This document shows positions 8,701 through 16,477 of a stretch of DNA of 64,000 bases, piece after piece (positions within the stretch are counted from its first letter, which is position 1; each line of letters starts with the position of its first letter). The notes beneath the pieces are model-generated. The model searched no databases. It saw only the letters and a list, made by a program, of their open reading frames with translations, and had not been told where the DNA came from. The stretch is from Aquimarina sp040786285 (GTDB taxonomy: Bacteria > Bacteroidota > Bacteroidia > Flavobacteriales > Flavobacteriaceae), in the NCBI RefSeq assembly GCF_040786285.1, contig NZ_JBFMKQ010000001.1, forward strand, positions 1,612,001-1,676,000. Reading direction: 5' to 3'. The position numbers and the translations under genes are program-made.

Positions 8701-11700
8701 TAGCGAGTTCTGTAAATGAACCTCCAGTATTGGTATAGATTTTTGATATAAGAGTATTCCCAATATCCAAACCTGTTATAAGTAGATCTAAATCCCCATC
8801 GTTATCATAATCCCCCCATTCCACAGCTCCGGATTGTACACCAACTATATTAGCAGAAGTTAGTGCTGTAAAAGTCCCTGCTGTATTGGTATAAATTGTT
8901 GAAATAGGATCAGTAGCTCCGGAAATTGATTTTTTACCCGTTACTAATAGATCTAAATCCCCATCATTGTCATAATCTCCCCAAGCAACGGCACTTTGAT
9001 AAACGTTGGTTAAGTTTGCTGTAGGAAGCTCAATAAAATTTCTTAAATCTACAATACTAAAAGTTCCTTCTGTAGAAAACTCAGAGCCAGCAAAACTGTG
9101 ATCTATAGCCTGAATTTTAAAAGTAAAATCTTTGTTTGTATTAAGATATTCTTCAGGCAATTTCCATACATATGAAGTGTTTTGTCCTGCATTACCTATA
9201 GCCGGTAGTTTACGCCATCCATCACTTTCTTGTGCCATTGGACTAGTTATATATGCTGAGCTTGTCGAAACATCTTTTATAAACACATTATAACTTAATC
9301 CACTATTAGGCGTTTCTGTATCGGTACTAGCAGTCCAGCTTAAGGTTACCTCATCTCCATTAACCACAGCTGTTGGATTCGTAGGTGCTGTAGGTGGTGT
9401 ATTAGGCGTAAGTGTATTATTGGTATATATTTTTGAAAAGCCTGTTCCATTTGATTGAAGACCAGAAACCAAAATATCTAAATCGTTATCATTATCATAA
9501 TCGCCCCAGGCAGCAGCACCTTGAAGTACACCTGTTAAATTTGCTGTGGCAAGCTCTGCAAAAGTTCCTGCGTTATTCGTGTATATTTTTGAAACACCTA
9601 TACCTCCTCCTGTTACGCCAGTTAGTAATACATCTAAATCCCCATCATTATCATAATCTCCCCAAGCTACATCAGTATGTTGTATCCCTGGTAAATTCGC
9701 AGTAGCTAATTCTGTAAAAACCCCAGCGTTATTCGTATATATTTTTGAAACCGTTGTACTTCCTGAATACCCAGCTAATAAGATATCTAAATCTCCATCA
9801 TTGTCATAATCGCCCCAAGCTGCTGAACTAAAGGATACACCTATTAAGTTCGCAGAGGTTAATTCCGTAAAAACGCCTTCATTATTGGTGTAGATTTTAG
9901 AAATATCTTCACTTCCTGTATACCCAGTTAATAAGAAATCTAAATCCCCATCGTTATCATAATCGCCCCAATTTACTGAGCCACTACCTATACCTGATAT
10001 ACCTGATGTAGCAAGCTCTGTAAAAGTTCCGTTAGTATTCGTATATATTTTTAATGCAGTTCCGCTTAAGTCACCTCCTAAAAACAGGATATCTAAATCT
10101 CCGTCATTGTCATAATCTCCCCAAGCTACAGTACCTCCTATATTGGAAAGACCAGCAACGGTGAGCTCAGTGAAAGTACCACCATTATTGGTGTAAATTT
10201 TTGTTGTATATGAAGTATTAGTTATAGCGCCGCTTAATAATATATCTAAGTCTCCATCATTATCATAGTCGCCCCATACTGAGTTACCAGAACTTACACC
10301 TGGCAAGATTACAGAAGTAAGCTCAGTAAACGTTCCATTATTATTCGTATATATTTTAGAGTACCTTCTATTAGATGCATATGAGTCTAATCCTGTTAGT
10401 AAGACATCCAAATCCCCGTCATTATCATAATCACCCCAGGCAGTAGAACTGTTAAAAAGATCTATTAAATTTGCTGTATTAAGTTCAGTAAAAGGTCTTA
10501 AGTCTACACTAAAAGTACTTTCAGCAGAAAATGCAGAACCCGCAAAACTGTGATCAATGGCTTGTACTTTAAAAGTAAAGTCATTTTTTGTGCCATGATA
10601 TTGCTGAGGTAGTTTCCACGTATATGAAGTGTTTTGTTGTACGTTACCTAAAGCAGGAAGTTTACGCCAACCATTATTTTCTTGTGCCATTGGACTAACT
10701 GCGTATGCTGAGCTTGTCGAAGCATCTTTTATATATACATTGTAACTTAATCCACTGCTAGGAGTTTCTGCATCGGTACTCGCTGTCCAACTTACCGTAA
10801 CCTCGTCTTTATTTACTACTGCTGTCGGATTCGTAGGTGCTGTAGGTGCTGTATTAGGCGTAACTGTATTGTTAGTATATATTTTTGAGGTTGCAGGAAA
10901 TTCTCCCGTTAATAGGATATCTAAATCGCCATCATTATCAAAATCACCCCACGCAGAACGACCAAATGCAACGCCTGGTAAATTGGCTGTAGCAAGCTCT
11001 GTGAAAACTCCAGCTGTATTGGTATATATTTTCGAAATATTTCCGCTGGGTGTCCAGCCATTCAACAATACATCTAAATCTCCATCATTGTCATAATCGC
11101 CCCAAAGCGCAGAACCCACATTAACTGCTGTTAAGTTTGCTGTGGCTAGCTCGGTAAAAGTCCCTGCCGTATTGGTGTATATTTTTGAAATACTTGTGCT
11201 AGCTGTGCTTCCTTCTATACCGGTTAACAATATGTCTAAATCCCCATCATTGTCATAATCGCCCCAATCTACTGAGCTAAAAGACACTTGTGCTAAATTT
11301 GCTGTGGCGAGCTCAGTAAAAGTCCCTGTCGTATTGGTATATATTTTTGAAATTCGCGAACTTCCTGTGGAGCCCGTTAATACTATATCTGTATCCCCAT
11401 CATTATCATAATCACCCCAAGCTACAGCTCCATCCGTCACTCCTGTTAAATTAGCTGCGACCAATTCGGTAAAAGTTCCTGCTGTATTGGTATATATTTT
11501 AGAAACCAGTGTACTTCCCGTATTTCCTGTTAATAGGATATCTAGATCTCCATCATTATCATAATCACCCCAAGCTACGGCACTATAATATACTCCTGTT
11601 AAATTTGCAGCAGCTAGTTCGGTAAATGTTCCTGCCGTATTGGTATATATTTTTGAAACTGGTGTACTTCCTGTCCAGCCCGTCAATAATACGTCTAAAT

Positions 11701-11992
11701 CCCCATCGTTATCATAATCACCCCAAGCTACAGCACTATTATTTACGCCGGTCAAGTTTGCCGTGGCAAGTTCAGTAAACGTTCCTGCAGTATTGGTATA
11801 TATTTTTGAAACCCGCGTGCTTCCTGTCCAACCGGTCAACAATACGTCTAAGTCTCCGTCATTGTCATAATCACCCCAAGCTACTGAGCTTTGAGTTACG
11901 TCTTCTAAATTTGCTGTGGCGAGTTCGGTAAATGTTTGTGCATAGGCACAAAAACTGATTAACGATACTAAGAATAGTAGTAGTTTTTTCAT
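5720..11992 (-). CDS. giant secreted FG-GAP propeller protein with HYR-like repeats and T9SS sorting domain
   Basis: About 2,090 residues. I chose the ATG at 11992 because MKKLLLFLVSLISFCAYAQ is then a clean signal peptide; an ATG four codons upstream (12004) is the alternative. The protein contains 21 FG-GAP/VCBS blades, each with W-G-D-Y-D-N-D-G-D-L-D (a calcium-binding DxDxDGxxD loop), in three groups of exactly seven, each group followed by an FN3-like domain (about 105 residues, with SAYxxSPMAQE and W-RKLPA). Then come six HYR-like Ig repeats of about 82 residues with paired Cys (CG and FDCT), a DUF5011-like domain and a C-terminal T9SS type A domain (VFPNPASDYIRV to KIVIKH). It should be secreted and cell-surface attached by the type IX system. 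Adhesion or glycan binding is plausible; no catalytic motif was seen. Confidence 0.9.
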   Translation of the reverse strand: MKKLLLFLVSLISFCAYAQTFTELATANLEDVTQSSVAWGDYDNDGDLDVLLTGWTGSTRVSKIYTNTAGTFTELATANLTGVNNSAVAWGDYDNDGDLDVLLTGWTGSTPVSKIYTNTAGTFTELAAANLTGVYYSAVAWGDYDNDGDLDILLTGNTGSTLVSKIYTNTAGTFTELVAANLTGVTDGAVAWGDYDNDGDTDIVLTGSTGSSRISKIYTNTTGTFTELATANLAQVSFSSVDWGDYDNDGDLDILLTGIEGSTASTSISKIYTNTAGTFTELATANLTAVNVGSALWGDYDNDGDLDVLLNGWTPSGNISKIYTNTAGVFTELATANLPGVAFGRSAWGDFDNDGDLDILLTGEFPATSKIYTNNTVTPNTAPTAPTNPTAVVNKDEVTVSWTASTDAETPSSGLSYNVYIKDASTSSAYAVSPMAQENNGWRKLPALGNVQQNTSYTWKLPQQYHGTKNDFTFKVQAIDHSFAGSAFSAESTFSVDLRPFTELNTANLIDLFNSSTAWGDYDNDGDLDVLLTGLDSYASNRRYSKIYTNNNGTFTELTSVILPGVSSGNSVWGDYDNDGDLDILLSGAITNTSYTTKIYTNNGGTFTELTVAGLSNIGGTVAWGDYDNDGDLDILFLGGDLSGTALKIYTNTNGTFTELATSGISGIGSGSVNWGDYDNDGDLDFLLTGYTGSEDISKIYTNNEGVFTELTSANLIGVSFSSAAWGDYDNDGDLDILLAGYSGSTTVSKIYTNNAGVFTELATANLPGIQHTDVAWGDYDNDGDLDVLLTGVTGGGIGVSKIYTNNAGTFAELATANLTGVLQGAAAWGDYDNDNDLDILVSGLQSNGTGFSKIYTNNTLTPNTPPTAPTNPTAVVNGDEVTLSWTASTDTETPNSGLSYNVFIKDVSTSSAYITSPMAQESDGWRKLPAIGNAGQNTSYVWKLPEEYLNTNKDFTFKIQAIDHSFAGSEFSTEGTFSIVDLRNFIELPTANLTNVYQSAVAWGDYDNDGDLDLLVTGKKSISGATDPISTIYTNTAGTFTALTSANIVGVQSGAVEWGDYDNDGDLDLLITGLDIGNTLISKIYTNTGGSFTELATANLPGIAFGDVAWGDYDNDGDLDIFLTGGISKIFTNNAGAFTELVTASFPRLSSGSVDWGDYDNDGDLDVLLTGYTGSLDISKIYTNNNGVFTELTSANLTGVSYSSTAWGDYDNDGDLDILLSGYTGSARVTKVYTNTAGSFTELATANLLGVQEGSAAWGDYDNDGDLDILLTGSGGTASTRIYTNTAGVFTHLITDDLPHIVVSDAVWGDYDNDGDLDIALAGVTNSSFISKIYINNIATSNTVPTAPTNPTAVVNGDEVTLSWTASTDTETPSNGLSYNVYIKDASASSAYKVSPMAQENDGWRKLPAKGNAGQSTNYIYKLPAACTTNYTFKVQAVDHSFAGSAFSSEGSFSTVDTTNPTIVTQDITVQLDASGSASITPAQIDNGSTDNCGIQSMSLDSTSFDCTNVGANTVTLTVTDINGNSDTKTATVTIEDKILPTVVTQNITVQLDASGSVSITPAQIDNNSSDTCGIQSMNLDTTSFDCTMVGTNTVTLTVTDVNGNSASNTATVTVEDNVTPSIITQDITVQLDASGSASITPAQIDNGSSDACGIQSMSLDTTSFDCTNVGTNTVTLTVTDVNGNSASNTATVTVEDTVAPTVVTQNITVSLDATGNATITPALIDNSSSDNCGVQSISLDTTSFDCTNIGANTVTLTVADVNGNSASNTATVTVEDTIAPTVVTQNITVQLDASGNATITPAQIDNGSADTCGIQSMSLDSISFDCTHVGTNTVTLTVTDINGNSESNTATVTVEDTTQPMVVCQDITIQLDASGNATITAADIDNGSSDACGVVLTLNRVQFSLADVGIHTVTLTATDSSGNMSSCNALVTVEDNIPPVITLLGDDPQVITKGSDYIELGAITNDGSEVVIDSSNFIDATGTYYISYNATDSNGNMADEVIRTVIVNNPSPILEVFPNPASDYIRVLNFSNLESLEIYTMTGKKIHHFNQEQLQEYIKVDHLQEGIYLLRGDFIPKGTVYEKIVIKH

Positions 11993-12004
11993 AATAAGGG
12001 GCAT

Positions 12005-12323
12005 AAATATTTACTATTGGGGTAATTTTCATTACATATATTAACTTTTACTCATACAAAAAGATAATTCATCATCTTGTCTATATAGATTACAGTTAGT
12101 ATGCGAAATACCCTATTCTTTATTGATACTTTTTTTAAAAAAACTATCATATTTATAATTCACAGATACGTGAAACAATTAAGCTTCCTAGTATTGTTTT
12201 ACTCTTAGCACACCTAATTTTAAGAAAGGTAAGTTTGTTTGTCAATAGGTTTATTTTTTAAAGCCATAAAAAAAGGTGACTCTATTATAGAGTCACCTTT
12301 CTAAAAAAACTTCAACGCAAGTT
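12005..12323. other. intergenic region between isocitrate lyase and the giant protein
   Basis: 319 bases without an open frame of interest. It holds the isocitrate lyase terminator at 12272-12300 and presumably the promoter of the giant gene on the minus strand, though I could not find an exact TAnnTTTG element there. Confidence 0.5.
12272..12307 (-). terminator. intrinsic terminator of isocitrate lyase
   Basis: A 13-bp perfect stem (AAAGGTGACTCTA at 12272-12284 with its complement at 12288-12300, loop TTA). Read on the minus strand it is followed by a run of T residues, 23 bases after the aceA stop codon. Confidence 0.85.
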
Positions 12324-13934
12324 TTATTTATCTAAAGCCATTTCTGGTTCCTTAGCAGTTGTTTTAACTTCAAATTGATTACTAGTGTTTTTCTCCCCCC
12401 CAGCTTTTAAGGCTTTTTCACCAGCAAAGAAGGTTTTATGATCATCTCCTAGATCTGAACCTGCCATACGTTGGTGTTTTACACAAGAAACACCTTTTCG
12501 TATTTCTTGACGTTGAACAGAACCTACATAAGCCAACATTCCCTCGTCTCCGAAATAACCTTCTACAAGATCATTCATATGTAATGCAGTAGTGTGATAT
12601 GTTGGTAGTGTAATTAAGTGATGGAACACACCAGCATCACGAGACGCTTCTGCCTGGAACATACGAATCATTTCGTCTGCTCGGCCTGATAATTCAGTAC
12701 CATCATAATTTGCTTCCATTAGTTCTGCTCTATTATAGGCAGATACATCTTCTCCTGCTTCTACCATAGCATCAAATGCCTGCTGACGGAAATTAAGCGT
12801 CCAATTGAAAGATGGAGAATTATTGTATACTAATTTTGCATTAGGTACCTGTTCCTTAACTCGGTTTACCATATGTGCAATTTGCTTCACATTTGGTGTT
12901 GGAGTTTCGATCCATAATAAATCTGCACCATTCTCAAGACTTGTAACACAGTCTAATACAACACGATCAATGTTAGATCCTTCTTTAAATTTATATAATC
13001 CGTTTGGCATTCTTACAGGACGAACCAATTTACCATCACGTTTAAATAATACATCATTTTGATTCACCTCATCTAAACGTACTTCTTCTGCTTCAACAAA
13101 ATCCATATACTTTGATGCCAAATCTCCTTCTTCCATAGATACAGGTAGTTTTTGTGTTAAACCAGCACCTTCAGAATCTGTTCGAGCAACAATTACACCT
13201 TCTTCTACTCCTAATTCTAAGAAAGCATATCGAAGTGCGTTTATCTTTGCGATAAAATCTTCATGTGGTACTGTTACTTTACCATCTTGATGACCGCATT
13301 GCTTAGCGTCGGATACTTGATTTTCGATTTGAAGGGCACAAGCACCAGCTTCGATCATTTTTTTAGCTAAAAGGTATGTTGCTTCTTCATTACCAAAACC
13401 TGCATCAATATCTGCAATGATAGGTACTATATGTGTTTCAAAATTATCGATCTCTGCTTGAACATCTTCTCCAGCATCTAGACGACGAAATAAGTCATTT
13501 AGCTCTACGGCATCTGCCTGACGTAAGAACGTATATATCTCTTCAATTAACTTAGGAACCGAAGTTTTTTCGTGCATTGACTGATCTGGTAAAGGTCCGA
13601 ACTCAGAGCGTAATGCTGCTACCATCCAGCCAGAAAGGTATAAGTATGATTTGTCTGTTGTACCTTTATGCTTTTTTACTGCAATCATTTTTTGTTGTGC
13701 TACAAAACCGTGCCAACAACCCAGTGATTGTGTATAGTTTACATTATTAGCATCATATTCCGCCATGTCTTTACGCATAATAGACGCTGTATACTTAGCA
13801 ATATCTAATCCTGTTTTAAACCTATTTTGGACAGCAATACGGGCTGCATTTTCTGGGTTTATAGTTGCCCAAGTATTTCCGTGTTTTGCTTTTAATTTGC
13901 GTACAATATCAATAGCCGAATTATAAGTAGTCAT
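12324..13934 (-). CDS. aceA: isocitrate lyase
   Basis: A 536-residue isocitrate lyase, which cleaves isocitrate to glyoxylate and succinate in the cytoplasm as the first step of the glyoxylate shunt, allowing growth on acetate or fatty acids. The catalytic motif KQCGH is at residues 211-215 with C213 as the active-site base, followed by QDGKVTVPHEDF. The KQCGH form and the length match the longer subfamily found, for instance, in Pseudomonas rather than the shorter E. coli type. Flavobacterial aceA usually adjoins malate synthase (aceB); here there is none next to it. A strong terminator follows, and a palindromic operator candidate lies about 220 bases upstream. Confidence 0.95.
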   Translation of the reverse strand: MTTYNSAIDIVRKLKAKHGNTWATINPENAARIAVQNRFKTGLDIAKYTASIMRKDMAEYDANNVNYTQSLGCWHGFVAQQKMIAVKKHKGTTDKSYLYLSGWMVAALRSEFGPLPDQSMHEKTSVPKLIEEIYTFLRQADAVELNDLFRRLDAGEDVQAEIDNFETHIVPIIADIDAGFGNEEATYLLAKKMIEAGACALQIENQVSDAKQCGHQDGKVTVPHEDFIAKINALRYAFLELGVEEGVIVARTDSEGAGLTQKLPVSMEEGDLASKYMDFVEAEEVRLDEVNQNDVLFKRDGKLVRPVRMPNGLYKFKEGSNIDRVVLDCVTSLENGADLLWIETPTPNVKQIAHMVNRVKEQVPNAKLVYNNSPSFNWTLNFRQQAFDAMVEAGEDVSAYNRAELMEANYDGTELSGRADEMIRMFQAEASRDAGVFHHLITLPTYHTTALHMNDLVEGYFGDEGMLAYVGSVQRQEIRKGVSCVKHQRMAGSDLGDDHKTFFAGEKALKAGGEKNTSNQFEVKTTAKEPEMALDK

Positions 13935-13985
13935 AATGTTATTTTTTTAAATTCTATTTTAGGTTACTATTTTTATTTTAAACTG

Positions 13986-14066
13986 TTATTTTTTTGAGTT
14001 GTAATCAAGCGTATTATTAATAGCCCAATTCGTAACTAATGTTTTAGTCTTTACTTGAGATTTCAT
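13986..14066 (-). CDS. possible 26-residue leader or micropeptide upstream of aceA
   Basis: An ATG-initiated 26-codon frame on the minus strand that starts MKSQVKTKTLV and ends LDYNSKK, about 50 bases upstream of aceA and in the same direction. It is basic, contains one Trp and is not explained by another feature. It could be a translated leader or chance; nothing beyond position and composition supports it. Confidence 0.2.
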   Translation of the reverse strand: MKSQVKTKTLVTNWAINNTLDYNSKK

Positions 14067-14156
14067 CTTTTCATTTTTTTGTTTTATTAATAATCTGCTA
14101 TTCTTCATAGTGAATTAATTACAGGACAATATTATAAAAAAGTTTTTGAATAAAAA

Positions 14157-14205
14157 AGCGAACGTTCGCTGAATGTTTTAAAAAATGTAAATATTTCGTG
14201 TTCGC
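14157..14205. promoter_or_regulatory. operator candidate upstream of aceA (GCGAAC half-sites)
   Basis: AGCGAACGTTCGCT at 14157-14170 is a perfect 14-bp palindrome, and a third half-site GTTCGC lies at 14200-14205 followed by an A-run. Paired GCGAA/TTCGC motifs upstream of glyoxylate-shunt genes suggest binding by an XRE/RamB-like regulator of acetate metabolism. No such regulator gene is in the window, so the binding partner is inference. Confidence 0.45.
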
Positions 14206-14356
14206 AAAAACCAATATCTTCAACTAAGGGTTATAAGAAAAGAATAGGAAATGTTGTTTATTTAATTGAAAATCAATTGAATAGATAGTTGTAAAAAAAC
14301 TTTCTACATTTGGGTAATCTATGCTCTTTGGTTTGTTAAAAATTAATTTTTATAAA

Positions 14357-14544
14357 ATGAAAAAAAGATAGAATATCCTGAAAATTGATGAAATTGTTTT
14401 ACTTTTCGATAAATCAGATGTGTTTTACAACGATCTTGTATCATTGAAACTCGATAAAAATTTGACGCTCATTATGGAGATCTCATAGTTCAGAATTTTA
14501 AAGGAAATTCCGTAATAGTTTTTCGAAAAAAGAAGAATAATTAG
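14357..14544 (+). pseudogene. broken small gene (in-frame stop plus frameshift)
   Basis: From ATG at 14357 the frame reads MKKR, meets a TAG, then continues NILKIDEIVLLFDKSDVFYN and on to an LKLDKN segment; a shift of frame near 14460 continues as DAHYGDLIVQNFKGNSVIVF and a basic end with TAG at 14542-14544. The total length is not a multiple of three, as expected with one frameshift. The original product would have been about 61 residues. I do not recognise a family. Confidence 0.35.
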
Positions 14545-14871
14545 TCCTGTCACAAACGCTCATGAAAGAGTGAATGCCTTTATCACAATACTAATTGGTA
14601 GTATAATAATACAAAGTGTTTATAAACAAGGGGCTAAGTTATTTTTAAGCCTCATGACATGAAAGTCGCAAGAGTTTGGATCGAACTTGACGCGATATTC
14701 GAGTCCCGTTTCTGCTACTTCTGAAGCCGATAGAGAATGTAACTGACTTTTTAATCGATTAAAGTTGAATGAAACTTGGCAGTAGTCAAGGGCTTTCTGT
14801 AAACTTTGGCTAGAATGCACTAAGATATCAAAAAGTGTTACCAGAGCATTAAATAACCTCCAAATTAAATC

Positions 14872-14901
14872 TCACGTCTTTTTTTATCCAACATACGTCA
14901 T
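14872..14901. promoter_or_regulatory. 30-bp shared element A, AraC operator candidate of the siderophore operon
   Basis: This 30-mer matches 24357-24386 at 28 of 30 positions in the same orientation. Read on the minus strand it contains two GACGT half-sites exactly 21 bases apart (two helical turns), the spacing used by AraC-family dimers. It ends 21 bases before the TAnnTTTG element of the siderophore operon. Binding by the AraC protein at 23362-24375 is inferred. Confidence 0.55.
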
Positions 14902-14922
14902 GAATTTAGTTTTACTTGACTC

Positions 14923-14930
14923 TACATTTG
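14923..14930 (+). promoter_or_regulatory. -7 element of the siderophore biosynthesis operon
   Basis: TACATTTG fits the Bacteroidota TAnnTTTG consensus and predicts a start near 14936, right at the iron-box-like inverted repeat and about 25 bases before the ATG at 14961. Confidence 0.5.
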
Positions 14931-14937
14931 CAATGCT

Positions 14938-14952
14938 TATTTAGACCAAATA
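14938..14952. promoter_or_regulatory. iron-box-like inverted repeat at the siderophore operon start
   Basis: TATTT-AGACC-AAATA is a 5-5-5 inverted repeat. The same motif (TATTT-AGATT-AAATA) occurs at 24424-24438 before the siderophore receptor, in the same position relative to a TAnnTTTG element. Lying at the transcription start, it would suit a metal-dependent repressor such as a Fur- or DtxR-type protein. Confidence 0.5.
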
Positions 14953-14960
14953 AAAACAAT

Positions 14961-16463
14961 ATGTTCCTCGAAACACAAACGAACTTGGCAACTGATCTCA
15001 AGATTGATCAGTTTTTTGACTCTCATTCAAAATATACCTATCAAGAATATATTCAAAAAGCATTGGATTATGTTACCAATTTCTTGAATAATGAAAACTT
15101 TTATAGTGGAGAGTCACCTAATAATCTTAGATCAAAAACTAATTTATTAACCGCTGATCCAAATGTAACCTTATCTATAGATGATGCACTTAAAGAAATT
15201 AAAGAGCTATATCTAGATCATACTATAGCATTTCATCATCCTAATTATGTGGCGCATCTTAATTGTCCTGTATTGCTTCCTGCTATCGTAGGGGATTTAG
15301 TTGCTTCATCAGTAAATACTGCAATCGAAACCTGGGATCAAAGTACTTCTGCAACATTAATAGAACAAGAAATGATTCGGTGGATATGTTCAGAAATGAG
15401 ATTACCGGCTGTTTCAGATGGAGTTTTTACTAGTGGTGGTACACAGTCTAATTTCATGGCCTTGTTAATGGCTAGAGATCATTATGCTTTTAAACATTAT
15501 GGACTCAATCTTAAAGAAAATGGTTGGTCAGATATTGTCTCTAAGTTCCGTTTCTTTTGTTCTGAAAAAGCACATTTTAGCATTAAGAAGAATGCAGCCC
15601 TTTTAGGAATGGGGTATAATGCCGTGATACCTGTTGCTACCGATGATCGAATGAAAATGAAACCTGAAGCATTGGTACAGGCAATAGAAAAAGAAAAACA
15701 GTTGGGCAATATCCCAATCGGTATCATAGCTACAGCAGGAACTACAGATTTTGGGAGTTTTGACCCTCTTGAGACCATTGCCCAAATTACTGACGAATAT
15801 GATATTTGGTTTCATGTAGACGGAGCCTACGGTGGTAGTTACATATTAACAGAGACGCATGAACATAAACTAAAAGGTATAGAGAGGGCAGATTCTGTCA
15901 CTATTGATTTTCATAAGACGATGTTTCAGCCTGTTTGTTCAAGTGCTTTTTTGGTGCAGGATACAAAATACTTTAAATATGTGTCTTACTACGCAGATTA
16001 TCTCAATCCTTTAGAGCATAGAGATGAGGAGTGTCCTAATCTAATCGAAAAATCCATACAAACTACACGTAGGTTTGATGCTCTGAAACTTTGGTTTACC
16101 TTAAAAATGACTGGAGCCAAAACTATAGGTTCATTTTTGGAAAAAGTTCACTACTTAGCCTTAGATGTGTATCATAGTATTAAAGATGATCCGGATTTCG
16201 AAATTGCTCATAAACCAGAATTGAGCACCTTGGTATTTCGATATAAAATATCTGGGATTAATAGCGACGCACAACATGATACCATTAATTTATTCATCAA
16301 AAATACACTCTTCAAATCTGGTCAAGCCTCTGTAGCAAGTACAAAATTAAACGATAAGGTGTATTTAAAATTCACCCTGCTCAATCCTAAAAGTACTATC
16401 GATGATTTGCTACATATCATCCAAATGATCAAAGAAACCGGTAAAAACTATACGATTAAATAA
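14961..16463 (+). CDS. PLP-dependent decarboxylase of hydroxamate siderophore synthesis (DesA/BibA-like)
   Basis: About 500 residues from the ATG at 14961; an upstream TTG extension is rejected because it would run through the promoter and iron box. This is a group II PLP decarboxylase: VFTSGGTQSNFMAL (phosphate-binding region), GTTDFGSFDP, FHVDGAYGGSY and the PLP lysine in SVTIDFHKTMFQP. Being first in an operon with an N-hydroxylase and NIS synthetase, it should decarboxylate lysine to cadaverine (or ornithine to putrescine), like DesA of the desferrioxamine and BibA of the bisucaberin pathway. Substrate choice cannot be read from sequence here. Followed after 14 bases by the hydroxylase gene. 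Confidence 0.88.
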   Translation: MFLETQTNLATDLKIDQFFDSHSKYTYQEYIQKALDYVTNFLNNENFYSGESPNNLRSKTNLLTADPNVTLSIDDALKEIKELYLDHTIAFHHPNYVAHLNCPVLLPAIVGDLVASSVNTAIETWDQSTSATLIEQEMIRWICSEMRLPAVSDGVFTSGGTQSNFMALLMARDHYAFKHYGLNLKENGWSDIVSKFRFFCSEKAHFSIKKNAALLGMGYNAVIPVATDDRMKMKPEALVQAIEKEKQLGNIPIGIIATAGTTDFGSFDPLETIAQITDEYDIWFHVDGAYGGSYILTETHEHKLKGIERADSVTIDFHKTMFQPVCSSAFLVQDTKYFKYVSYYADYLNPLEHRDEECPNLIEKSIQTTRRFDALKLWFTLKMTGAKTIGSFLEKVHYLALDVYHSIKDDPDFEIAHKPELSTLVFRYKISGINSDAQHDTINLFIKNTLFKSGQASVASTKLNDKVYLKFTLLNPKSTIDDLLHIIQMIKETGKNYTIK

Positions 16464-16477
16464 TTAGTTAGACGATT

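Larger units (their letters stand above)
13935..14960. other. about 1-kb stretch without an intact gene, upstream of aceA and the siderophore operon
   Basis: This region separates two divergently transcribed units. It contains a possible 26-codon leader frame (13986-14066, minus), a GCGAAC-type palindrome, a broken small gene (14357-14544, plus) and, at its right end, the siderophore operon promoter elements. A 66-codon minus-strand frame at 14620-14820 has no convincing features. Density of degraded frames suggests that a gene has been lost here. Confidence 0.5.

Noticed and set aside
6828..11096. several plus-strand open frames of 60-97 codons inside the giant gene
   Set aside because: They are antisense shadows of the repeated coding sequence, with no start context or family resemblance.
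14690..14712. tRNA 3'-end-like stretch (TTCGAGTCCCG) that could mark an attachment site
   Set aside because: The bases around it do not form a T-stem or acceptor stem, and no integrase or second copy is present.
14620..14820. 66-codon open frame on the minus strand
   Set aside because: No signal, domain or operon context; composition is unlike neighbouring genes and the region is rich in debris.
14916..14960. TTG-initiated N-terminal extension of the siderophore decarboxylase
   Set aside because: It would translate through the TAnnTTTG element and the iron-box-like repeat; the ATG at 14961 starts the conserved part of the protein.
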